From the NCBI GenBank assembly GCA_052033915.1, contig JBPOJF010000006.1:1-64000 (forward strand): a stretch of 64,000 bases of DNA, in the 5' to 3' direction. A program made the translations under genes and the position numbers. Positions 45,956 to 54,262 of this stretch are shown here, piece after piece (position 1 is the first letter of the stretch; each line of letters opens with the position of its first letter). The notes under the pieces were generated by a model that saw only the letters and a program-made list of their open reading frames with translations, did no database searches and was not told the DNA's origin. This DNA comes from CALMZY01 sp052033915. Lineage in GTDB: Bacteria > Verrucomicrobiota > Kiritimatiellia > CAIQIC01 > JAGNIJ01.

Positions 45956-46588
45956 ATGCCTCAAAAAAGAAACGAAGAACCCGAACTGCTGCTCGTGCCG
46001 TTCTGCGATGTCGTCACCGTGACGATGGCCTCGCTGTTCATGGCCTTGCTCGTCGTGATCGATCAGTCGATGAAGACACCGACCATCCGGAACACCCCGA
46101 TCGCCGAAACCATCACCAACTGGCCCGTGTATTTCGAATGCCGCGCGAACCAGGTCTTCCCCGTCAACCGGGTGAAACTGGCCGAAGTGCTCCAGAACAC
46201 GATGAACGACGTCGCGAAAACACCCGGGGGGAGCAATACTCTGTCGTCGATCAGCGGGCTGGGACAGCTCATGATGCAGGATATCGGCGACGAGTATTAC
46301 CAGATCGACACCCGCTACCTCCTCCTGGGGCAGATGGCCCTGCTCCCGCGCACCAACGCAACGGGCATCAAGTCGGCCGAGGTCACCAACGCGTTCGGTG
46401 AGGCTATCGCATCCATCAGCAAGGACAGCCAGTACCTTGTCTTCCTGGTGCGGGATGATTCCTTCTCCGTTTTCCGAAAGGCCCGCGATATCGCGACCAA
46501 GACCGGATACCGGTCCGGGTGGGAATACATCGGGCGGGACGAGCCCCTGACATTTATCGGCGCGTTCGCGCACATCAAGAGCCAGTAA
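45956..46588 (+). CDS. ExbD/MotB-like partner retaining the ion-binding Asp
   Basis: A 210-aa protein built like its upstream neighbour: a short N-terminus, one helix (about 15-40) and a periplasmic region. The ion site is intact as Pro15-Phe-Cys-Asp18, exactly the position occupied by Ser18 in the neighbour. The periplasmic part ends with YLVFLVRDDSFSVFRKARDIA, comparable to the end domain of the partner, but has a different middle with an inserted SxGLGQLMMQDIG stretch. The two probably form a heterodimer within the channel pentamer. Confidence 0.8.
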   Translation: MPQKRNEEPELLLVPFCDVVTVTMASLFMALLVVIDQSMKTPTIRNTPIAETITNWPVYFECRANQVFPVNRVKLAEVLQNTMNDVAKTPGGSNTLSSISGLGQLMMQDIGDEYYQIDTRYLLLGQMALLPRTNATGIKSAEVTNAFGEAIASISKDSQYLVFLVRDDSFSVFRKARDIATKTGYRSGWEYIGRDEPLTFIGAFAHIKSQ

Positions 46589-46592
46589 GACC

Positions 46593-47570
46593 ATGGAAAC
46601 CCCGCTTGATGTTTTCTTCTACGAGGCGTTCGAGGAGGAAGAAGCTTCCTTGAGACGGGTGGTCCTGCCCGGCCTGCGCGTGGGCTTTGTCCCCTCGACC
46701 ATCCAGGAGCACGGCGATCCCCACCCCCCCGCCCCCCTCATCAGCATCCGGACCCAATCGGAAATCCCGCTGTCCTGGGCGACCGAACTCAAGGCCATCA
46801 TCGCGCGGACCACCGGGTACGATCATCTGAAGGCGTACAAGGACGCGACCGGCTCCAAACTCCCCTGCGGGCATCTGCCCAAATACTGCTCCCGCGCCGT
46901 CGCGGAACAGGCAATGGTGCTTTGGATGTCGCTCCTCCGCAAGATGCCGGCGCAGATCGAGCATTTCAGAACCTTCGACCGCGACGGGTTGACCGGCTTC
47001 GAATGCGAGGGAAAAAACCTTCTGGTCGTCGGTGTGGGAAACATCGGGAGCGAGATCGTTCGGATCGGCGTCGGACTGGGCATGAAGGTTCAGGGCGTCG
47101 ACATTGTCCGCTGCCACACCTCGGTGGATTACATCTCCATCGAGGAAGGCCTGCCGAACGCGGACATCGTCGTCTGCGCGATGAACCTGACGGCGGCCAA
47201 TTCCGGCTATTTCAACATCGAGCGATTCCGGAAGTTCAAGAAAGGGGCCGTCTTCGTCAACGTGGCCCGCGGCGAAATGTCGCCCGCCGGGGATGTCCTG
47301 AAGGCCCTGGACGAAAGGATTCTGTCGAGTGCCGCCCTGGATGTGTACGACCACGAGAAGACTCTGGCCGTGTCGCTGAGGGCCGGGAAGGCCGCGGACC
47401 ATCCGTCGGTTCAGGCCGTACTCGAACTGGCCAAGCGCCCGAACGTGATCCTGACGCCCCACAACGCCTTCAACACGCACGAATCCGTGGAACGCAAATC
47501 CCGCCAGACCATGGACCAGATTGCCCATTTCCGCGAACACGGAACCTTCCTGTGGCAAGCCCCGGATTGA
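46593..47570 (+). CDS. D-isomer-specific 2-hydroxyacid dehydrogenase-like protein
   Basis: A 325-aa NAD-dependent dehydrogenase. The nucleotide-binding motif VVGVGNIGSEIVRIG with a downstream Asp (QGVDIVRC) indicates NAD. Substrate-side residues are visible: Arg in VNVARGE, Glu nearby, and the catalytic His in LTPHNAFNTHES. The N-terminal substrate domain is shorter and odd (FFYEAFEEEEASLRRVVL). It begins 4 bases after the second ExbD-like gene, so it is likely translationally coupled to the channel operon, an unexpected pairing. Lactate or glycerate-type substrates are possible; I cannot choose. Confidence 0.85.
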   Translation: METPLDVFFYEAFEEEEASLRRVVLPGLRVGFVPSTIQEHGDPHPPAPLISIRTQSEIPLSWATELKAIIARTTGYDHLKAYKDATGSKLPCGHLPKYCSRAVAEQAMVLWMSLLRKMPAQIEHFRTFDRDGLTGFECEGKNLLVVGVGNIGSEIVRIGVGLGMKVQGVDIVRCHTSVDYISIEEGLPNADIVVCAMNLTAANSGYFNIERFRKFKKGAVFVNVARGEMSPAGDVLKALDERILSSAALDVYDHEKTLAVSLRAGKAADHPSVQAVLELAKRPNVILTPHNAFNTHESVERKSRQTMDQIAHFREHGTFLWQAPD

Positions 47571-47761
47571 TCACTTTTTCCTCTTCTTTTTGAACTTTTC
47601 CCGCCGCCAGGCGTCCATATCCGCTGTCCCCGAAGAGTCTCAAAGGGGCGTCAAAAAGGCTCCATGTAGGTTTGACACGCATGGCATGGAAGTCCAGTAT
47701 GCCCAAGTTTCAGGGTTAACAACGGCTGAAAACGCCGGACAAGCCAAGGAAAGGAAAAATC

Positions 47762-49090
47762 ATGAAGATCATCAAACTGTTTGCGTTGCCCTCTGCGGCC
47801 TTTGTCGTGGCCGGCGCCATACTTGCCGGAGGGTGCGGAAAGAAGGAAGTCGCTTCGCCGCAGGCGGGTCAGGACATCTCTCAATCGCAGGAGCTTTTCT
47901 CCAAACCCGTCAGCACACGGCCGCTGATGACCCCCTCGGATAATCCCGAGGCCGTTATCGCGGTGGTAGGCGGCAAGGACATCACGCAGGGCGAGATCGA
48001 CAGCGAGACTCTGAAGATGATGGAAATGGCCGGACGCCGCATGCCGCCCGAGCGGGTCGCCCAGATGAAGGACCGCTTCGCCGCTCAAGCCTTGGACAAC
48101 CTGATTCTCAAGACCCTCCTGATGGAGCAGATCGACAAGGAGAACATCACCGTCACCGATGCGGAGAAGACCGAGGCGATTGAGAAGTTCACCAGTTCCC
48201 TGCCCCCGGGCGTCACGCTCGACGACCTGATCGCCAGGAACAACTGGACCCAAGAAGAGTTCGACAAGAACCTGACCATGGACCTGCGCATCAACAAGCT
48301 CCTGGAAGCCCAGACCCAGAGCGTCGCCCAGCCGACCGATGAAGAGATCAAGATATTCTACGAGGAAAACAAAGAGCGGTTCGACGTCCCCGAAAGCGTC
48401 ACCGCCAGCCATATCCTGATCGCCACTGAGGCGACGGACGACGATGCCGCCAGGACCGCCAAGAAAGCCAAGGCGGAAGAGCTTCGAGCGAAGATTGTGG
48501 AGGGCGCTGATTTTGCCGCCGTGGCCGCCGAGAATTCCGACTGCCCCAGCAAGACACGCGGCGGCGACCTCGGCAGCTTCACAAAAGGCCAGATGGTCAA
48601 GCCGTTTGAAGACGCCGCGTTCAGCCAGACGATCGGCGAGGTCGGCCCTGTCGTGGAAACCCAGTTCGGGTACCACATCATCCAAGTCACGAAGCACGAA
48701 GAGGCCCGCACGCTTCCCCTGGACGAAGTGAAGGAGCGGCTTGCCAAGGTAATCGAATCGCAGAACAAGCAGGAAGTTGCCCGCACGTACATTGAAGACC
48801 TGAAGGACAAAGCGGACATCAAGTTCCCCGGCGGCAAACCTGCGGCCTATGAGGCCATGTCCGCGCCCATGATGATGCCTCCTCCGGTCCGGGTCCAGAC
48901 TTCGGAACCCGCTCCCGAACAGACCCCGGAAGTCGCCCCGGCCCCCGCGCCTGAAGAGACCCCGGTAGAAGTTCCAGCCTTGGAAGAAGCTCCGGCCCTG
49001 GAAGAGGCGCCGACACCGGAAGAAGTTCCGGTTCCTGTGGAGGACTCGGAACCGGTCGAGGCTCCCGCTCCGGTGGAACCTGCACAGTAA
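47762..49090 (+). CDS. Lipoprotein peptidyl-prolyl isomerase (parvulin/SurA-like)
   Basis: A 442-aa lipoprotein; the signal ends AILAGGC (Cys25). Residues about 60-190 form a SurA-N-like chaperone domain (VVGGKDITQGEIDSETLKMM). A parvulin rotamase domain covers about 215-315 (TASHILIATE, GGDLGSFTKGQMVKPFEDAAF, QFGYHIIQVTKHEE). The last 75 residues are a low-complexity Pro/Glu/Val/Ala tail with repeated EEAP/EEVP. Such foldases assist secreted and outer-membrane proteins. It is single, 191 bases after the dehydrogenase, and followed by a strong terminator. Confidence 0.9.
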   Translation: MKIIKLFALPSAAFVVAGAILAGGCGKKEVASPQAGQDISQSQELFSKPVSTRPLMTPSDNPEAVIAVVGGKDITQGEIDSETLKMMEMAGRRMPPERVAQMKDRFAAQALDNLILKTLLMEQIDKENITVTDAEKTEAIEKFTSSLPPGVTLDDLIARNNWTQEEFDKNLTMDLRINKLLEAQTQSVAQPTDEEIKIFYEENKERFDVPESVTASHILIATEATDDDAARTAKKAKAEELRAKIVEGADFAAVAAENSDCPSKTRGGDLGSFTKGQMVKPFEDAAFSQTIGEVGPVVETQFGYHIIQVTKHEEARTLPLDEVKERLAKVIESQNKQEVARTYIEDLKDKADIKFPGGKPAAYEAMSAPMMMPPPVRVQTSEPAPEQTPEVAPAPAPEETPVEVPALEEAPALEEAPTPEEVPVPVEDSEPVEAPAPVEPAQ

Positions 49091-49102
49091 CAGATTGAAT
49101 GC

Positions 49103-49140
49103 AAAAGGGCCGGTCCGCGTTTGCGGACCGGCCCTTTTTT
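49103..49140 (+). terminator. Strong intrinsic terminator after the foldase gene
   Basis: AAAAGGGCCGGTCCGC pairs perfectly with GCGGACCGGCCCTTTT around the loop GTTT, followed by T-rich sequence. The A-run on the other side makes it functional in both directions, which suits the tRNA-Leu and lipoprotein-region genes arriving on the minus strand. Confidence 0.93.
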
Positions 49141-49176
49141 ATTCATCTTTTTCGGTGTTGAGCCGAACCATCAAAA

Positions 49177-49262
49177 TGGTGCACCCGGAGGGAGTCGAAC
49201 CCCCACGCCTTTGGGGCATAAGAACCTGAATCTTACGTGTCTGCCAATTCCACCACGGGTGC
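49177..49262 (-). tRNA. tRNA-Leu (CAG)
   Basis: On the minus strand, acceptor GCACCCG with CGGGTGC, anticodon stem TAAGA/TCTTA around loop TTCAGGT (anticodon CAG), a class II variable arm (TGCCCCAAAGGCGT), T-loop GTTCGACTC and an encoded CCA. Its 86-nt length is typical for leucine tRNAs. Confidence 0.97.
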
Positions 49263-49334
49263 GTCAAGGAACTGAACTGAAACTATCCATAGCAGTCGCG
49301 AGGCGCAGAGTCAACTGAAGGGATCGTCTTACGG

Positions 49335-50210
49335 CTATTTTGACACTCGCTCATTAAGCTCCGAAGAGTCCGGCAGGGAAATGTCATCGTCCAAGTCCTC
49401 CATATCCTCCTCTTCGCCCGGGACATACAACTGTCCGCCTTCCACCGCCAGTTGGCCGCCATCCCCCCGTTTCAAACCCATCGCGGCGCCTTCGCCGGAA
49501 TACACCTCCTGGACCAACGGCTCTCCGCTCGGCGAAAAAGCGCTGTGCGTGAACTGCCAGGGACCGGACTGATGAAGAACATGGATGTTTCCCGCTTCAT
49601 CCACCTGGAGTTTCGGCTCATACAGCCGGACGATCCGTCCCAATTCATATACCCCGTAGCACATCCCCCGATCGTCGTCGTCGATCCGAAGGAACATCAC
49701 CTCGACGCGGTCCCTGTTCAGCGTTCGCAAGGTGTAGATCCGTGCGGCATCCGGTTCCCCGGGAATCCCCGCCGACAGCCTGGCGATTTCAAGGCCGGGC
49801 AGGATATCGAGAAACAGTTTCGGGGAAATGAAGACTTTCCCGCCCCACTCCACCCGCGCGGTGATTGTGTACGGCCCCGTGTCGGTGATTTTGTAGGCGG
49901 CCTGCAGATTCACTTTCCCGGTGAACGTGTCGCCGGGCTTGATGACGATGCCCTGCGCAAACAAGGGCTTCCCCGTCGGAGGAACCGTGACGCCGGGGCT
50001 CCGCTCAATATCAAAGGCCAGATGCGCGTTGGGGATCGCTCCGGAAAAATCCAGGGTATTCCCCGTGTTGTTGATAATGTTCAGGTTGAGGATCGCAGGT
50101 TCAAAAAGGACGGTCCGGCTGTTTTCAAGCCGGCATCGCATGTCGATCTGCGCGGCGGCGGGGATCGTCGCGAAGGCGCACACGGCAACGGAAAGCACCA
50201 GTTCTTTCAT
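49335..50210 (-). CDS. Exported hypothetical protein with beta-sandwich domain
   Basis: A 291-aa protein with a signal peptide ending near residue 20 (TIPAAAQ). Residues about 25-140 look like an immunoglobulin-type beta domain (VLFEPAILNLNIINNTG; GPYTITARVEWGG) seen in PVC surface proteins. The second half (about 150-255) has repeating beta-strand units (YGVYELGRIVRLYEPKLQVDEAGNIHVLHQSGPWQFTH split around Leu/Gly turns) that may be a propeller fragment. The C-terminus is strongly acidic (GEEEDMEDLDDDISL). No recognised family. It follows the metallophosphoesterase by 21 bases. Confidence 0.6.
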   Translation of the reverse strand: MKELVLSVAVCAFATIPAAAQIDMRCRLENSRTVLFEPAILNLNIINNTGNTLDFSGAIPNAHLAFDIERSPGVTVPPTGKPLFAQGIVIKPGDTFTGKVNLQAAYKITDTGPYTITARVEWGGKVFISPKLFLDILPGLEIARLSAGIPGEPDAARIYTLRTLNRDRVEVMFLRIDDDDRGMCYGVYELGRIVRLYEPKLQVDEAGNIHVLHQSGPWQFTHSAFSPSGEPLVQEVYSGEGAAMGLKRGDGGQLAVEGGQLYVPGEEEDMEDLDDDISLPDSSELNERVSK

Positions 50211-50231
50211 CGGGTTCCTCCCTGAGGTTTT

Positions 50232-50954
50232 CTAGCGACCCACGGCCAGACGCGCGGCCACGCGTCCGGGCAAACCAACGTCCAGGATCTTCTGCTGCGT
50301 GATTCGGAAGTCGTAGGCGATCCGGCGCAACTCGATCTGGTTGTTGACCAAGTCGTAAATCGCATACGCCGCGCGGGGGTCACCGTCCCGCGGCTGGCCG
50401 ACACTGCCGACATTGATGAAATACTTCCTGCCCATGGTGACCTTGATTCTCGTGTAGAGCCCGCCGCGAACCGTGTCGGCTTTCTCAAAGGCAAGCGGCA
50501 CATGGGTGTGGCCGAAAAAGCAAACGGACGTCGTCTGGTAGTTGAAATTGGCCTCCGCCTCGAGCTTGTCGAAAACGTAGCCCCACATTTCGGGCATATC
50601 GAGCGTGCTGTGGACAATCGTAAAGGATTCGACCATCGCCACCATCCGCAGGTTCCTCAGGTACTTGCGCATGTCGTCCGACAGTTGATGCCGCGTCCAG
50701 TCCACCGCGTCCGCCGCCAACGGGTGAAAGCCGCTCAGGTTCTCGTCGTGGGAACAGTAGTGATCGTGATTGCCCCGCACGGTTACGCACTGGAGATCCT
50801 GCACAAGTTGCAGGCATTCCACCGGGTTCGCATTATAGCCGACGACATCTCCCACGCAGGCGTAATGCGTAACCCCCTGCTCTTTGGCATCAGCGAGAAC
50901 AGCTGTAAAGGCTTCCAGATTCCCGTGAACATCACCGACAATTGCGTATTTCAT
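50232..50954 (-). CDS. Metallophosphoesterase (YfcE/DevT-like)
   Basis: A 240-aa calcineurin-like phosphoesterase. All metal motifs are present: GDVHGN (residues 7-12), GDVVGYN, RGNHDHYC, a later FTIVHST histidine and FFGHTHVP. It is cytoplasmic with no signal peptide. The family includes phosphodiesterases and protein phosphatases, so the substrate is unknown. Its start lies 104 bases before the acylphosphatase stop on the same strand, and it precedes the exported hypothetical protein by 21 bases. Confidence 0.92.
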   Translation of the reverse strand: MKYAIVGDVHGNLEAFTAVLADAKEQGVTHYACVGDVVGYNANPVECLQLVQDLQCVTVRGNHDHYCSHDENLSGFHPLAADAVDWTRHQLSDDMRKYLRNLRMVAMVESFTIVHSTLDMPEMWGYVFDKLEAEANFNYQTTSVCFFGHTHVPLAFEKADTVRGGLYTRIKVTMGRKYFINVGSVGQPRDGDPRAAYAIYDLVNNQIELRRIAYDFRITQQKILDVGLPGRVAARLAVGR

Positions 50955-51057
50955 CAGGCAGATTCTCTCACAAGACGGGGCAAGGCTGGCGTAACCATAC
51001 TCTGTTTATGCCCATTTGCATAGTTTTTTGCGCGAACTTGTTTTCCGGCAGACCGAC

Positions 51058-51360
51058 CTACCACCCCATCGAAAAATCCCGGAACTCGCCCGTCGGCATG
51101 GACCAGCCTATGAAAACATTCACGATATACCGGCCGAGATTCGACATCTTCAGCCGCTGAATCAAGGCAAGCAATTGATCCTCCGGGCCTTCGGCCACCA
51201 CGGTCACGGAGCCGTCTCCCTCGTTCCGAACAAAGCCCCGAATCTCCAGGCCGGCCGCGAGATGCAGGGTGGTGAAGCGAAACCCAACCCCCTGCACGCG
51301 GCCCTCGAAACGTGCCGTCATGCGCCGACCCGGAACGGACTCCTTTTTTCTCGAATTCAT
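51058..51360 (-). CDS. acyP: Acylphosphatase
   Basis: Small hydrolase of carboxyl-phosphate bonds, 100 aa from ATG 51360 or 87 aa from ATG 51321; neither has a good ribosome binding site. The family motifs are intact: GRVQGVGFR (phosphate-binding loop with catalytic Arg) and RGFVRNEGDGSVTVVAEG with the catalytic Asn. The ferredoxin-like fold length fits. It lies back-to-back with the GH20-like gene. Confidence 0.92.
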   Translation of the reverse strand: MNSRKKESVPGRRMTARFEGRVQGVGFRFTTLHLAAGLEIRGFVRNEGDGSVTVVAEGPEDQLLALIQRLKMSNLGRYIVNVFIGWSMPTGEFRDFSMGW

Positions 51361-51432
51361 TCGCCGATTTTTTATCACAATCCGTTGCCTTATGCCTCCG
51401 AAATCTGAATAATCGCCGCGCGGGCTATTACC

Positions 51433-53220
51433 ATGAAACTCCATCTGTTGCCGCAACCGCAAAATGCGCTCCTGACCGGCGGATGGTACGCCCTTGCCCT
51501 CCCCCTGCGAATGGACCCGGGCCCTGTCGGCCGGCAAACCGCTGAACGATTGTCGCAGTTCATCCAAGGCGCGACCAAGCTCCCCTGCTCCCTCGCCCCC
51601 AAGGGCAACATCGCGCTCGACCTGACCAGCCGCGAGGATGACGAATCCTACAAGCTCTCCATCCGCCCGCGCGGTATTCGACTTGCCGGAAACGGGGACC
51701 GCGGACTGTGCCACGGGATCCGGACACTGACCCAAATCCTTCAACAGTTCGGATCGAAGCTCCCATGCCTCGATATCGAGGACCGCCCCGCTTTCCAAAA
51801 CAGGGGGATATACCTCGACATCACCCGGGGCAAGGTCCCGAAGATCGAGACCCTCAAACGCCTCGTGGACCGGCTTTCCGCGCTCAAGATCAATCAGCTT
51901 CAACTTTACGTGGAACATGTATTCGATTTTGCGTTCGACCCGGATATCGGGGCCGGCTCAGATCCGCTGACCGCCCGGGACATCCGCGAACTGGATCGGT
52001 ATTGCCGCGAGCATTTTGTGACGCTGGTTCCCAGCCTCGCCTGCTTCGGACACATGGGCAAGGTACTCAGCCTGCCCAAGTACCGCAAACTGGCCGAGGT
52101 CGAATGGCCCGCGCGCGATTGGAAGAATGCAACCTGGATTCAACGCCTGCGCGGCGCGACGCTCAACCCGCGTCTGTCCGGCTCCCGGAAGCTCCTCGAA
52201 CGCATGCTCAACGATTTCCTGCCGTGTTTTTCTGCGCCTTTATTCAACATGTGCGGCGATGAGACCTACGATCTGGGGCGGAGCCGCGCGGGAGGGAATC
52301 CGGACGACATCGCCCGCCTCTACCTCGACCATCTCTCGTTCATCAGAAAGCTGGCCGCCCGGCACGGCAAGCGGCTGATGTTCTGGGGGGATGTCATGCT
52401 CCAGCACCGGCGGGCGATCCGCGCCCTTCCGAAGGACTGCGTGGTTCTCGACTGGGGGTACTCGCCTGCCGCCCGTTTCGAAAAAATCGGCAAGTTCATC
52501 CGTTGCGGCCTCGACGCCTACGCATGCCCCTCCACCCGCGGGTACAAGGTGGTGTTCAACGAGGTAGAAGAAGCGCGCGGCAATATCTGCGGCTATGCGC
52601 GCACCGCCCACCGGCTGGGCGCAACGGGACTTTTGACCACGGACTGGGGCGACATGGGGCACTTCAACCTGTTGCCCTGTTCGTACCACGGCATGGCCCT
52701 CGGCGCGGCCATGGCCTGGAATCCAGGCGCGAACAAGCGGGACGATTTCGATCGCGCCTTTTCGTTGCAGTTCTTCGGAGACAAATCCGGCACCGCGGGC
52801 CGTCTCTATCGCAAGGCCGGCACCACCGGGCTGGCGACCTGGCCCTATCTGATCGCGGACAGCGAAGGACGGCTCCCTTTCGACAGGTCCGCCGTTCGCA
52901 AGGCGCCCCGGATCGCGGCGGAGGCCGCCCAGTGGGCCTCCGATTTCAGGGCCATGAAACCCGCCGCCTGGATCGAAAAGACCGACCTGGAGCAACTCGC
53001 TCTGGCCTGCGAAGCCATTGGCCTGAACGCACAAAGAATGCTCATCGAGAGCCATGAGAGAGCTTCCGGTTCGCGCCGACGCGAGTTTTCGAAAACGCTG
53101 AATGTATTTTCCGACCGCTATAGGAAAGCCTGGCTGGCCGTCAATCGAAGGTCGTCGCTCAACGAACTCACAGCCGCATTCAGAAAAACCGCCGCCGGCT
53201 TTTCGGGAAACGCGAAATAA
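51433..53220 (+). CDS. GH20-like beta-N-acetylhexosaminidase, cytoplasmic
   Basis: A 595-aa glycoside hydrolase. The N-terminal GH20b-type domain covers about 1-110 (KLSIRPRGIRLAGNGDRGLCHGI RTL). The TIM barrel starts at FQNRGIYLDITRGKVPKIETLKRLVD. The catalytic Asp-Glu pair is Asp276-Glu277 in FNMCGDETYDLG, where GH20 normally has H-x-GGDE; Gly is partly replaced by Cys. There is no signal peptide, so it would act inside the cell on imported oligosaccharides or recycled wall sugars. Substrate could be N-acetylhexosaminides. It is transcribed singly. Confidence 0.8.
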   Translation: MKLHLLPQPQNALLTGGWYALALPLRMDPGPVGRQTAERLSQFIQGATKLPCSLAPKGNIALDLTSREDDESYKLSIRPRGIRLAGNGDRGLCHGIRTLTQILQQFGSKLPCLDIEDRPAFQNRGIYLDITRGKVPKIETLKRLVDRLSALKINQLQLYVEHVFDFAFDPDIGAGSDPLTARDIRELDRYCREHFVTLVPSLACFGHMGKVLSLPKYRKLAEVEWPARDWKNATWIQRLRGATLNPRLSGSRKLLERMLNDFLPCFSAPLFNMCGDETYDLGRSRAGGNPDDIARLYLDHLSFIRKLAARHGKRLMFWGDVMLQHRRAIRALPKDCVVLDWGYSPAARFEKIGKFIRCGLDAYACPSTRGYKVVFNEVEEARGNICGYARTAHRLGATGLLTTDWGDMGHFNLLPCSYHGMALGAAMAWNPGANKRDDFDRAFSLQFFGDKSGTAGRLYRKAGTTGLATWPYLIADSEGRLPFDRSAVRKAPRIAAEAAQWASDFRAMKPAAWIEKTDLEQLALACEAIGLNAQRMLIESHERASGSRRREFSKTLNVFSDRYRKAWLAVNRRSSLNELTAAFRKTAAGFSGNAK

Positions 53221-53328
53221 CATCCCCTTCGTCATGGCGGCGTCGCCGCCTTGTCATCGGGGAAAACCCGCGCCGAACGCTCCGGGCAAGGCCCTTGGCG
53301 GGCTGACGGGCTACAGGAAGACTGGCCG

Positions 53329-54015
53329 CTATAGTTTCAGAAGCGAGGTCGCCAGGTTGAAATCACCGGCCGTCTTGACCTTGATGTTGACGAGTCCCGA
53401 CGGCACAAGGCGCACATCTTTTGCAACCAGTTCGACCGCGAAGGAATCGTCCTTCACGGACACCTTCTTCTTGCCGGCGGCGTGGTACCCTTTCTGAAGC
53501 AGGTCGCGCCGGAACGTCTGCGGCGACTCAGCCAGCCAGAGGGATCTGCCCGAAACGGTTTTCTTGATGGAAAACCCCTTCTCCACTTCCTTAACGGCAT
53601 CGTCCGCTTCAGTGGCCGCAACACCCGAGCCATACCGTTTCGCGGTCTTGATGGTTTCGGAGAGCAATTCCACCGTGACGCATGGACGGGAAGCATCGTG
53701 AACGGAAACGATGGAGACCTCTTCCGGCAGGGCCTTCAATCCATTGGCAACGGATGTCTGGCGGGAACTTCCTCCGGCAACCACCTTCTGGACCTTTGAA
53801 TACCCGAACATCTGGGCCATTCCCAGAACGCTTTCGATGCGATCCTTGTTGACCACCACGACAATGCCGGACACGTCCTGACATCGATCGTAAACGGCCA
53901 GTGAATAGGCCAGAACGGGTTTGCTGCCGAGGTTGAGAAACGGGGTGTCCACTTCGGGAGCAATCTGTTCACCTTTTCCACAAGCTATGATGATGCCCCA
54001 AGTTATGTGTACCAT
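53329..54015 (-). CDS. ispD: IspD-like cytidylyltransferase with altered active site
   Basis: A 229-aa protein of the IspD (2-C-methyl-D-erythritol 4-phosphate cytidylyltransferase) fold, normally the third step of MEP isoprenoid synthesis. The start at 54015 follows GGGAAG. Conserved parts are GGSSRQTSVANGL, VHDASRPC and the C-terminal VNIKVKTAGDF lysine. The N-terminal loop reads GKGEQI...DTPFL in place of the family GxGxRM...PKQF/Y: the position of E. coli Arg20 is Gln17 and of Lys27 is Thr24. Both are catalytic in E. coli. It may be a diverged or inactive paralogue or act on another substrate. Confidence 0.7.
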   Translation of the reverse strand: MVHITWGIIIACGKGEQIAPEVDTPFLNLGSKPVLAYSLAVYDRCQDVSGIVVVVNKDRIESVLGMAQMFGYSKVQKVVAGGSSRQTSVANGLKALPEEVSIVSVHDASRPCVTVELLSETIKTAKRYGSGVAATEADDAVKEVEKGFSIKKTVSGRSLWLAESPQTFRRDLLQKGYHAAGKKKVSVKDDSFAVELVAKDVRLVPSGLVNIKVKTAGDFNLATSLLKL

Positions 54016-54097
54016 GATCTTCCCTTTGTGGTGTCCCATGATCGCTGAAAAACCCCGAATCGTCAAGAACTAGTTGCAGTGCAAGGTGTTACCAAAG

Positions 54098-54113
54098 AAA
54101 ACAAGCTTGTTTT
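54098..54113. promoter_or_regulatory. 16-bp perfect palindrome upstream of ispD-like gene
   Basis: AAAACAAGCTTGTTTT is self-complementary over all 16 bases, in an AT-rich gap between ispD-like (start 54015) and plsC (end 54263). It may be a regulator site or, with flanking bases, an RNA hairpin. Candidate -35 TTGACA lies upstream on the minus strand around 54180 without a good -10. No gene is in this 247-base gap. Confidence 0.4.
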
Positions 54114-54262
54114 TGAAGCTGTTTTGAGCCGGTCGATATGTCGCATCATCCTTGTACCAAGGAATTTACGGTCTTAATTGTGTCAAGAAATAGATCGCGA
54201 TCCGGACAGGTAAATCGTTTCAACGGGAGGGGAAAAAGATATGCAGAAAAGAGCCGGAATAT

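Noticed and set aside
43709..46588. Zorya defence system
   Set aside because: The long-tailed channel protein recalls ZorA, but the partners lack a peptidoglycan-binding OmpA domain and no ZorC, ZorD or ZorE gene follows. I keep it as an unnamed motor.
43742..46594. 950-aa minus-strand open frame over the motor operon
   Set aside because: Antisense of the channel genes. The plus-strand frames have clear membrane helices, MotA/ExbD motifs, a promoter and ribosome sites.
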